Positions 25,192 to 31,879 of a stretch of DNA of 51,192 nt are shown here, one piece after another. Origin of the DNA: Fibrobacter sp. Its GTDB lineage: Bacteria > Fibrobacterota > Fibrobacteria > Fibrobacterales > Fibrobacteraceae. The notes beneath the pieces were generated by a model. It did no database searches and was not told where the DNA came from. It was given only the letters and a program-made list of their open reading frames with translations. The translations under genes and the position numbers were made by a program. How positions within the stretch are numbered: position 1 is the first letter of the stretch; each line of letters starts with the position of its first letter. The stretch spans positions 1 through 51,192 of the forward strand of contig JAKSIG010000018.1 in assembly GCA_024398955.1 (NCBI GenBank), read 5' to 3'.

Positions 25192-25855
25192 TTTTGTACG
25201 TAATCTATTTTTCTCGTTAATCGTCACCCTTGCTTTATCTGCTTGCGGTGACGGTTTTCATGATGCGCTTGCTAAAAGATATGCGGATGCGCGGGTGTTG
25301 TGCTCTTGGGGTGCTTTAGTTGCTTGCAGGGATGCCGAACAGCTCGAAAGAGAAATATATTCGATGTCCGGGAAGGATCAGGCTGCAATTATGGCGTCTG
25401 CCCAAAAATATATGGAAAGGAAGGTGGATGAATTATTCGGTCGTCTTGATGGTTCTAAGAAACATTCAAAAAATACCGAAGAAAACACAGAAACCGAACA
25501 AGACTATTCTAAATCTCAAGAAGCATTATTGAATAGAATTCAAGTGAATAGCAACAAGGTTGTTCAACCTGCACCCCAAGATTCTATAGAAAATACAAAT
25601 AAAATTATGAAAAATTGTCTTGATAAATTAACGTTGACATACGAAGGTCAAAATGAAAAATTAATAGATGCTTTAGCTGAAAAGGATGCTGGTCTTCATG
25701 CGGCTAAAGTAGATTATTTGCAAGGTGAAGATGAACCAAATGAATATACAGCAAAAATAAATAGCGAATTCTTAAAAAGTTTCGCTAATATGAATTCAAG
25801 TTTAAAAAATATTTGTGATAATACTAAAATTGAAGTTAATGTTTCGTTTAACTAG
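25178..25855 (+). CDS. Putative lipoprotein, unknown function
   Basis: A 225-residue protein overlapping the DUF805 gene by 14 bases. A lipoprotein signal ends in LALSAC (Cys23). The mature part is helical and charged, with low-complexity Lys/Asn/Glu/Thr in the middle (KKHSKNTEENTETEQD) and a helical C-terminus. The family is not recognised. Strongly AT-rich codons. The overlap indicates translational coupling with the DUF805 gene, so the three genes of this module probably act together at the envelope. Confidence 0.8.
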   Translation: MNCFNFVRNLFFSLIVTLALSACGDGFHDALAKRYADARVLCSWGALVACRDAEQLEREIYSMSGKDQAAIMASAQKYMERKVDELFGRLDGSKKHSKNTEENTETEQDYSKSQEALLNRIQVNSNKVVQPAPQDSIENTNKIMKNCLDKLTLTYEGQNEKLIDALAEKDAGLHAAKVDYLQGEDEPNEYTAKINSEFLKSFANMNSSLKNICDNTKIEVNVSFN

Positions 25856-25867
25856 CCATTCCCCGCG

Positions 25868-25893
25868 TCATTCCCGGCCCCGACCGGGAATCT
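25868..25893 (+). repeat. 26-bp palindromic repeat, copy 2
   Basis: Base-for-base identical to 23544-23569 and in the same orientation, so the TM2-DUF805-lipoprotein module is bracketed by direct repeats. It lies between convergent genes, where the hairpin could also terminate transcription. Confidence 0.85.
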
Positions 25894-25915
25894 AACATTC
25901 TAATCCCTTCTTAAA

Positions 25916-27343
25916 TTAGTTTTCAAACAGCTGGTCTAAAGTCACCTGGGCGGGCACTTCGTTGGCGTATCCATTTTTTTCAAGACCAAAGGTTGTTATG
26001 TAGGTGGGAATGATTCCCGCCTTCAGCTTGTTCTCCCTTGTAAAAACCTCTTGCCTGTGTCGCATTTTTCGATCGTCTTCTGCGGTGATGACGTATTCAT
26101 CTTTGCAATACTTGATTTCGCATAAGTTGATCATGTTGTCGGCTCGTTCTATGAGCATGTCGATTTGAAGGCCCTTTTCCGACTCGTTTCCCTTGAAACG
26201 CCAGGGGTAGTTTCTGTTCAGGATGACATCGATGCGAAGTGCCCTCTTGATTTGCTCAACATGCGTTTGGCAGACTCTCTCAAACGAAAGCCCGAACCAT
26301 GTATTTTGTTCCGGCGTGTTCAGCTGTTTGCTCCAGTAATGTTCGTCAGTCTGGAACCTGTCTTCAAAGGATAGGTAGAAATAGGTGAAGAAATCGACCA
26401 ACTGGTAAATTCCTGCGTTTTTTTTCTTGTTCCGGTCGTGATAATAGCGAATAAAATCGCAGTGGACAAGATCTTCCAGCTTTGAAGAAAATAGTCCGGT
26501 AGAAGTCGCACCGAGCTTTTCCAGAAGTTCCTGGCGGGTGAGGCCCTTTGGAGACTTGGCCAGCGCTCGCACAATGTTTGTGTACACATCCGGCTTCTTG
26601 TACAGTGACTTGAAAAGACGGTTGAATTCCCGGTACATTTCGCCACCGCTCTTGAAATAAAGCCGGTCTATGGCCTGTGCGGGACTTTCGCCTTTTTGCA
26701 GCAGGTTCAGGTAGTAGGGTACTCCGCCCAATGCCATGTACAGCTGCAAAAGGGATACGCGCGGTATGTTCAATCCCATGCTCTGCAGATAAAGCTCTGT
26801 TTCTCCGAGGGTAAAAGGCTTCAGGTGTAGCTCGTGGGAGATGCGGTTATGCAAACCGCCCTTGTTGTCGATGAGATTTCTTATCATCCATGAGGTGGCG
26901 GAACCGCACACGATGAGCATGATGCGGTCTTCCCATGCGGCCCAGGCATTCCAAAAATGGTCGAGGGCGTGGACAAAGTTGCTTCCGTTTGTATCGAAGC
27001 AGGGAAGTTCGTCTATGAATATCTTGATTCGCCCCGAGCTCTCCTTCATTTTCTGTTTTAGCAGGTCCCGCAGGTTGATGAACGCCTGACTCCAGTCTGC
27101 GGGGCGGTCACCAGTGAATCCGTAATCTTTCAGTGCCTGGTAAAACGCCGTCATCTGTTCCTTGGCGGAACCTTCCAAAATTCCACTGACATCGAATGCG
27201 AAATCGTTGTTTGCCCAGTTCCGTATTAGGAAAGTCTTCCCGATTCGTCTGCGGCCATATACGGCTACAAATTCCGACTTACCGGATTCTGCGATTCTGT
27301 CGAATTCGGTAAGTTCCTCTCGTCTCGCTACGATACTAGCCAA
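25916..27343 (-). CDS. Archaeal-type AAA ATPase with C-terminal nuclease-like domain (DUF234 type)
   Basis: A 475-residue protein of the ATPase_2/DUF234 group. Walker A is YGRRRIGKTFLI near residues 29-40; Walker B is IKIFIDELPCFD near 107-118; a sensor-like CGSATSWM follows. The middle (about 255-330) looks like a winged helix (LTRQELLEKLGATSTGLFSSKLEDL). The C-terminus holds QIDMLIERADNMINLCEIKY, the Asp ... Glu-x-Lys arrangement of PD-(D/E)XK nuclease folds. These genes are scattered among mobile accessory regions in many bacteria and archaea; function is unsettled. Ribosome binding site GAGGTGG before ATG 27343. The promoter is overlain by a regular inverted-repeat array. Confidence 0.88.
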   Translation of the reverse strand: MASIVARREELTEFDRIAESGKSEFVAVYGRRRIGKTFLIRNWANNDFAFDVSGILEGSAKEQMTAFYQALKDYGFTGDRPADWSQAFINLRDLLKQKMKESSGRIKIFIDELPCFDTNGSNFVHALDHFWNAWAAWEDRIMLIVCGSATSWMIRNLIDNKGGLHNRISHELHLKPFTLGETELYLQSMGLNIPRVSLLQLYMALGGVPYYLNLLQKGESPAQAIDRLYFKSGGEMYREFNRLFKSLYKKPDVYTNIVRALAKSPKGLTRQELLEKLGATSTGLFSSKLEDLVHCDFIRYYHDRNKKKNAGIYQLVDFFTYFYLSFEDRFQTDEHYWSKQLNTPEQNTWFGLSFERVCQTHVEQIKRALRIDVILNRNYPWRFKGNESEKGLQIDMLIERADNMINLCEIKYCKDEYVITAEDDRKMRHRQEVFTRENKLKAGIIPTYITTFGLEKNGYANEVPAQVTLDQLFEN

Positions 27344-27360
27344 TTTCCACCTCTTTTTTT

Positions 27361-27443
27361 ACCAAAAATATATAAAATTTTCATATTTTGGTAAAAATAG
27401 CTTTTGTTTTGACCAAAAGTAGTTTGATTTGGTGTGTTTTGGT
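27361..27443 (-). promoter_or_regulatory. Four-site operator-like array over the ATPase promoter
   Basis: ACCAAAA or its complement TTTTGGT occurs at 27361, 27386, 27412 and 27437, alternating in orientation with steps of 25, 26 and 25 bases. This makes two 32-bp inverted repeats (27361-27392 and 27412-27443), each with an 18-base centre, offset by 51 bases. The flanks extend the shared site to TTTTGGTnAAA. The first inverted repeat coincides with the core promoter. Confidence 0.6.
27367..27395 (-). promoter_or_regulatory. Promoter of the ATPase gene
   Basis: On the minus strand: TTTACC, exactly 17 bases, TATATT, 24 bases before the start codon. Confidence 0.55.
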
Positions 27444-27458
27444 AAAATCCTGAACCTT

Positions 27459-27507
27459 CGTTCCATCGTGTCGTCCTGAGCATCCGTTCCGTCGTGTCAT
27501 CCAGAGC
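27459..27507 (+). repeat. Two 23-bp imperfect tandem copies, period 26
   Basis: The copies at 27459-27481 and 27485-27507 (CGTTCCRTCGTGTCRTCCWGAGC) differ at three positions. The second runs into CGAAGGCGAAGGATCCAG, resembling the dispersed TCATCCTGAGC...GAAGGATCC type of intergenic element found in many bacteria. Confidence 0.65.
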
Positions 27508-27536
27508 CGAAGGCGAAGGATCCAGGGACGCACCAA

Positions 27537-27683
27537 CCACTTTCCCCTGTCTACTTCCCACTACCAACTTCCTACATCCTACAGTCTACTTCCCACTTCC
27601 AACTTCCTGCTGTCTACTATTTTCTATCTTTCCTCCCCGAAAAGTAAACCTCTAACCCCTAGACCCTAGTCTCTAGACCCTAA
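27537..27683 (+). repeat. Degenerate heptanucleotide tandem array ending at tyrS
   Basis: Twenty-one 7-base units in unbroken phase. The first 11 or so follow YYACTTC (for example 27551, 27586, 27593 and 27600), the last five follow WCYCTAR (27649-27683), and weaker units lie between. The array stops 3 bases before the tyrS start codon. Together with the ATPase operator and the tandem element, it fills the 343-base gap between 27344 and 27686; no gene is seen there. Confidence 0.8.
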
Positions 27684-27686
27684 ATT

Positions 27687-28904
27687 ATGCAATTCCGTCC
27701 TGTTAAAGAACAGCTTGATATTTTGATGCGCGGCGTGATCGACATCGTCCCGCAGGATGAACTCGAAAAGAAACTCCAGAAGTCTTACGAGACCGGCGTT
27801 CCCCTCCGCATTAAGATGGGCGTGGACCCCACCGCACCGGACGTTCATTTCGGTCATACTGTCGTGATGCGCAAGCTCCGCCAGTTCCAGGACCTGGGTC
27901 ATACCGTGGTTCTTATCGTCGGCGACTACACCGCCCAGATTGGCGACCCCAGTGGCCGTAACAAGGCCCGTCCCCGTCTCACTCACGAGCAGGTTCTTGA
28001 AAACGCCAAGGAATACCAGGAACAGTTCTTCAAGGTTGTCCGTCGCGACCAGGTGGAAATCCACTACAACGGCGAATGGTTCAGTAAGCTTGACTTCAGC
28101 AAGGTCACCGAACTCATGGGCCAGTTCACTGTAGCCCAGATGCTGGAACGCGAAGACTTCCACAACCGCTACACCGCAAATACTCCCATCAGCCTTCACG
28201 AATTCATGTACCCCATGATGCAGGGCTACGATTCCGTCGCCATCAAGTCCGACGTGGAACTTGGCGGTACCGACCAGAAGTTCAACGTGCTTCGCGGTCG
28301 CGACCTTCAGATTTTCGAAGGCATGGAACCCCAGATCGGTCTCTTCATGCCCATCCTTTTGGGTACCGACGGCAAGGTCAAGATGTCCAAGTCCATCGGT
28401 AACTACGTGGGTCTCAATGAACCTGCCGACGTCATGTACCACAAGATCTACAGCCTGGCCGACAGCATCGTCGAAAACTGGTTCGAGCTGCTGACCGAAA
28501 TCCCCATGGAAGAGATCAAGCAGATGATGGCAGACGTGGCCTCCGGCAAGATGAATCCCAACGAAGCTAAGCACCGTCTGGCCATGGACATCGTGACCCA
28601 GTACTATGGTGCCGAAGCTGCAGAAGCCGCCGCTGCCAAGGAAAAGGAAGTCCATAGCGGTAACGCCATCCCCAGCGACGCTGCTGAATGTTCTGTCGCT
28701 GCCGGCTCCTACGGCGCTCTTGACCTCCTGGTAGAAGTTAAGGCTTTCGCATCCAAGGGCGAGGCTCGCCGCATGGTCCAGAACGGTGGCGTCAAGATCG
28801 GTGGCGAAAAGCTTGCCGATCCCCAGGCCCAAGTTGAAATCAAGGGCGGCGACCAGCTGGTCATCCAGGTGGGCAAGCGCAAGTTCTACAAGGTGAACTT
28901 CTAA
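27687..28904 (+). CDS. tyrS: Tyrosine-tRNA ligase
   Basis: A 405-residue class I aminoacyl-tRNA synthetase that charges tRNA-Tyr. The HIGH-type motif is HFGHT (residues 54-58) in GVDPTAPDVHFGHTVVMRKL; the KMSKS motif is intact (KVKMSKSIGNYV); GGTDQKFN lines the tyrosine site. The C-terminal S4 RNA-binding domain (about 340-405) includes KGEARRMVQNGGVKIGG. Sequence style is that of the TyrRS-Z (TyrZ) type. There is no ribosome binding site: the ATG directly follows a heptamer array. No T-box leader is seen. Codon use is that of a highly expressed gene. Confidence 0.97.
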   Translation: MQFRPVKEQLDILMRGVIDIVPQDELEKKLQKSYETGVPLRIKMGVDPTAPDVHFGHTVVMRKLRQFQDLGHTVVLIVGDYTAQIGDPSGRNKARPRLTHEQVLENAKEYQEQFFKVVRRDQVEIHYNGEWFSKLDFSKVTELMGQFTVAQMLEREDFHNRYTANTPISLHEFMYPMMQGYDSVAIKSDVELGGTDQKFNVLRGRDLQIFEGMEPQIGLFMPILLGTDGKVKMSKSIGNYVGLNEPADVMYHKIYSLADSIVENWFELLTEIPMEEIKQMMADVASGKMNPNEAKHRLAMDIVTQYYGAEAAEAAAAKEKEVHSGNAIPSDAAECSVAAGSYGALDLLVEVKAFASKGEARRMVQNGGVKIGGEKLADPQAQVEIKGGDQLVIQVGKRKFYKVNF

Positions 28905-28934
28905 GTTCCGCGCAGATCTTTCAAACGGTAAAAA

Positions 28935-29891
28935 ATGGCTCAAGAAATCCTCATCCTCGGTCTTAATCCCGCCTGGCAGCGCTTGTTCTTCCTGGACAAG
29001 TTCGAAGTGGGCGAGGTCCATCGTATTTCCAAGGTTGAGGAATACGCCTCGGGTAAGGGCATCAACTGCGGTCGAGTGCTGCAGCTGCTTGGTGGAACTC
29101 CGCTCCTGATGCACTTCCTGGGTGCCGACCATGGTTCCCGCATTTTTGACGAACTTTCTGCCTGCGGCATTCAGCAGGCTCCCGTCTGGATTAAGGAACC
29201 GACCCGAATTTGCACTACCATTGTCAGTGGTGGCGAGTCTACGGAGTTGATTGAACCTTCTCCTGTTCTTTCTGAAAATGAAAACGAGGATTTCCTCCAG
29301 ACACTCAATGATTACTGGAATTCTACTCAGTACGTAGCGCTCTGCGGAACTTTTCCCAAGGGGTTTGATGTCGAAAAAATCAATTCGTTGGACTTTACTG
29401 GCAAGAAGATTTTTGTGGATGCCGTGAACGATGTGGACGTATGGCTCGAGAAGGGTGTTGAACTCCTGAAAATCAATATGCAGGAATACTGCAAGCTCTG
29501 CGAACGCATTGGCATCCCGCTGGTCATGTCCAGCCCCCAGTTCTGGAAGATGTCTGCCACCGCAGTTCTTGAACGCCTGCCCATCAAGAATCTTGTGGTC
29601 ACCGATGAAGATGCGCCAGTTCGCGCATTCCGCCTTCAAGAAGGGAAGTTCCAGGGGGTCCAGATTCAGCCGCCTACTGTTCTGGTTAAGAACAGCGTTG
29701 GCGCTGGCGATTCGTTCTTTGCTGGCTGGCTCCATGCCGATGGTCTTGGAATGCCTTTTGAAGAATGTCTCGTTAAGGCTACGGCTGTTGCGTCTGCTCG
29801 TTGCGAGGCCGACCGTCCCTGGAATCTGAAGCTGGACCGTATTGGTGAGCTGGAAATGTCCTTGGCAGAATCCGTAGAAAAATTGGAATGA
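28935..29891 (+). CDS. PfkB-family sugar/nucleoside kinase (1-phosphofructokinase-like)
   Basis: A 318-residue carbohydrate kinase of the PfkB (ribokinase) superfamily, closest in style to FruK/LacC: LGLNPAWQR at the N-terminus, SGKGINCGRVLQLLGG near residues 39-54, and the catalytic NSVGAGDSFFAGW near 255 (Asp as base, anion hole GAGD). Substrate is not certain. It starts 30 bases after tyrS and its stop overlaps the mqnB start (ATGA), so it is probably cotranscribed with menaquinone genes. A phosphofructokinase role would be unrelated to menaquinone; a ribose or nucleoside substrate released from futalosine cleavage is a speculative alternative. Confidence 0.88.
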   Translation: MAQEILILGLNPAWQRLFFLDKFEVGEVHRISKVEEYASGKGINCGRVLQLLGGTPLLMHFLGADHGSRIFDELSACGIQQAPVWIKEPTRICTTIVSGGESTELIEPSPVLSENENEDFLQTLNDYWNSTQYVALCGTFPKGFDVEKINSLDFTGKKIFVDAVNDVDVWLEKGVELLKINMQEYCKLCERIGIPLVMSSPQFWKMSATAVLERLPIKNLVVTDEDAPVRAFRLQEGKFQGVQIQPPTVLVKNSVGAGDSFFAGWLHADGLGMPFEECLVKATAVASARCEADRPWNLKLDRIGELEMSLAESVEKLE

Positions 29892-30583
29892 TAATGCGGA
29901 ACCTTAAGGATGCTCCTCTATTTGCCTTTGCTACGGCAATGGAATTTTCAAAGGTGTTTCCTGAGGATGCTGCAAGTTTTGCAACCATTCCCCTTAATTC
30001 CCTCATTTCTCTTGGTGGCCGCTACGCCGGTGCCAAAGCCTGTGTTCTAGGCGTTGGAATCCTTGAATTCAGTGCTAATCTTTCGCAACTGCTTTTCAGT
30101 TGTAAGTTGGCTGGTGAATCGATATCTTCTGTTGTAAATGTTGGCATTTGCGGCGTTTACCCAAATAGAAAAATCCCTCTGACCAGTGTAGTCTGTGTTG
30201 AATCCGATAGGGTAGGGGATGAGGGTGTCGAGGAATCTGACGGTTCCTTTACTTCATGGGCGAAAACTTACAAGGGAGCGGTTCCAGAATTCGCTCCAGA
30301 ACAGATTCGTGAGTTTGTCTGTAAACTCGAAATGGTTGCTGGCGTAACGGTTAACTGTTGTACGGGAACTGCGTCAACGGCACGTTTGCGCGAACAGATT
30401 TTTGACGCAGACGTGGAATCCATGGAAGGCGCAGCCTGCTTTGCTGTTTGTGAACGGTTTGGCATTCCGGCGCTTCAAATACGTGCTATTAGCAATGTTG
30501 CCTCTATTCGTGACAAATCCCAATGGCAAGTTAACGAGGCTCTGAGTAAACTAAAAGATTTTGTAGAGGGCGTATGCGTCTGA
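29888..30583 (+). CDS. mqnB: Futalosine hydrolase
   Basis: A 231-residue nucleoside phosphorylase-like hydrolase that removes hypoxanthine from futalosine in the alternative menaquinone pathway. Family features: VVNVGICGVYP, TVNCCTGTASTARLRE, and VESMEGAACFAVCERFGIPALQIRAISN, where the Glu of MEG binds the ribose and the nearby residues contact the base. The start overlaps the PfkB kinase stop by 4 bases and its end overlaps mqnD by 10, indicating translational coupling. mqnA, mqnC and mqnE must lie elsewhere. Confidence 0.92.
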   Translation: MIMRNLKDAPLFAFATAMEFSKVFPEDAASFATIPLNSLISLGGRYAGAKACVLGVGILEFSANLSQLLFSCKLAGESISSVVNVGICGVYPNRKIPLTSVVCVESDRVGDEGVEESDGSFTSWAKTYKGAVPEFAPEQIREFVCKLEMVAGVTVNCCTGTASTARLREQIFDADVESMEGAACFAVCERFGIPALQIRAISNVASIRDKSQWQVNEALSKLKDFVEGVCV

Positions 30584-31368
30584 CTCTAGGTATTTCAACC
30601 TGTCCAAATGACACCTACATATACGAAGCCCTTGTCAAGGGGTTAAAGGATTCCCCCTTTGACTGGGATGTCCATTTTGCCGATGTTCAAACGCTTAACG
30701 AAATGGTTCGTCGCGGCGAATTGGATGTGGCGAAGGTCAGTGCGCAGGTATATCCGAAAGTAGAAGATAGTTATCAATGTCTAGGATGTGGCGGTGCTAT
30801 TGGTTATGGCTGCGGCCCTCTGCTGCTTTCTTCCCTAGGGGAGTCCTTTGATGAATCCGAGCCGGTGACCTTGCCTGGTTCCGATACGACTGCCGCCTTG
30901 CTGTTTCGCTTTTGGCATGCTCGCACGCAAAATGCAGGCTTGAATGTACGTTATGCCCTTTTTGATCAGGTCTATCGATCTCTTCGCAGTGGCGAGGCTC
31001 CCCAGGGGGTGGTCATTCATGAACATCGCTTTACCTGGAAACGGGATGGGCTTCATCTTTTGCAGGATCTAGGCGCTTTCTGGGAACAGGAGACCGGGAC
31101 GCCGATTCCCCTGGGTATCGCTCTCGCGCGAAAGTCCCTGGGTGCAGAAACCATATCTGCAGTTGAAAACGAAATTCGCGAAAGCCTGAAAGTTGCTAGA
31201 ACTCGTAATACGCTGGCGACAGAATTTATCAGCGAAAAGGCGCAAATTGAAGATCCTGCCGTAATGGAGGCTCATATCAAGATGTTCGTCAATGATTTTT
31301 CTGAAAATGTTGGAGAACGGGGCTGGGCCGCTTTGGAGCATCTGTGGCGGTTAGTTCGTGGTGTATAA
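30574..31368 (+). CDS. mqnD: 1,4-dihydroxy-6-naphthoate synthase
   Basis: A 264-residue periplasmic-binding-protein-fold enzyme of the futalosine menaquinone pathway, converting cyclic dehypoxanthinylfutalosine to 1,4-dihydroxy-6-naphthoate. Typical residues: LGISTCPNDTYIYEALV at the N-terminus, DVQTLNEMVRRGELDVAKVSAQVYP, GYGCGPLLL, LPGSDTTAALLF and GVVIHEHRFTW (conserved His). It overlaps mqnB by 10 bases. Cytoplasmic, no signal peptide. A menaquinone route implies anaerobic respiration or fumarate reduction, as in Fibrobacter, which makes succinate. Confidence 0.95.
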   Translation: MRLTLGISTCPNDTYIYEALVKGLKDSPFDWDVHFADVQTLNEMVRRGELDVAKVSAQVYPKVEDSYQCLGCGGAIGYGCGPLLLSSLGESFDESEPVTLPGSDTTAALLFRFWHARTQNAGLNVRYALFDQVYRSLRSGEAPQGVVIHEHRFTWKRDGLHLLQDLGAFWEQETGTPIPLGIALARKSLGAETISAVENEIRESLKVARTRNTLATEFISEKAQIEDPAVMEAHIKMFVNDFSENVGERGWAALEHLWRLVRGV

Positions 31369-31372
31369 GTTG

Positions 31373-31399
31373 TTGAACAAGATAAATTTTTTGTAATAT
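31373..31399 (+). promoter_or_regulatory. Possible promoter of the histone H1-like gene
   Basis: TTGAAC at 31373-31378 and TAATAT at 31394-31399 with a short 15-base spacer. It leaves a leader of about 90 bases rich in A and T. Confidence 0.35.
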
Positions 31400-31492
31400 T
31401 CCGTAAATGTGAACTTTATTTTACAAAATGGCGAATTTTTGGCAAAAACTTTAATTATTTTCCCTACAGCATCTTTTTTTTGGAGTTTGCTT

Positions 31493-31693
31493 ATGAATTT
31501 AGTGAACGATCTCGAACAGGAAGTTGAGAACTTTAAGCGCGAATACGAAAAGTTCCTGCGAGGCAATAAGTCCGCCGGTACCAGAGCTCGTAAGGTGTTG
31601 CAGGACATCAAGAAGACCTGTCAGGAAATTCGTGTATCCATCCAGGGGGCCAAGAAGGACGGCGACAAAACCGGACCGGAAGCCGACGATTGA
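31493..31693 (+). CDS. Histone H1-like DNA-binding protein (Hc1-type)
   Basis: A 66-residue Lys/Arg/Glu-rich helical protein. EYEKFLRGNKSAGTRARKVLQDIKKTCQEIR follows the pattern of small Hc1/histone H1-like proteins of Chlamydia and Bacteroidetes (the GNKxAGTRxRK core is the recognisable part). It probably binds or condenses DNA. Start: ATG 31493 with GGAG 7 bases upstream; the longer open frame from 31409 adds a hydrophobic leader that does not fit the family. Monocistronic between mqnD and the OmpA operon. Confidence 0.75.
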   Translation: MNLVNDLEQEVENFKREYEKFLRGNKSAGTRARKVLQDIKKTCQEIRVSIQGAKKDGDKTGPEADD

Positions 31694-31766
31694 CCTGAGA
31701 ATACCTTTAATGCGACCAAAATCACAAAATTTTTACGTTAATTTTGCCCATTTTTGCGAAAAACGT

Positions 31767-31795
31767 TTGACTAATGGCGTTTTTGAAGGTATATT
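31767..31795 (+). promoter_or_regulatory. Promoter of the OmpA/PorV-TPR operon
   Basis: TTGACT, exactly 17 bases, TATATT (then CC). Transcription would begin near 31802, about 10 bases before a 6-bp hairpin (31813-31829). Confidence 0.7.
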
Positions 31796-31812
31796 CCACT
31801 TTGAATTTTATA

Positions 31813-31829
31813 TTTGCCCTGTAGGCAAA
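31813..31829 (+). promoter_or_regulatory. 5'-end stem-loop in the OmpA operon leader
   Basis: TTTGCC-CTGTA-GGCAAA, a perfect 6-bp stem close to the predicted mRNA 5' end. Such 5' hairpins can protect mRNA, as known for E. coli ompA. Confidence 0.45.
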
Positions 31830-31879
31830 GTATAAGTGTATGAATTTTATGTGTTCTATGATTGGAGAAACGTAGCAGT

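Noticed and set aside
25916..27343. Transposase or insertion sequence around the ATPase gene
   Set aside because: No transposase motif and no terminal inverted repeats at the gene ends; the ACCAAAA/TTTTGGT sites occur only on the promoter side.
27537..27686. T-box leader for tyrS
   Set aside because: No T-box consensus, specifier stem or terminator/antiterminator pair; the region is a heptamer array.
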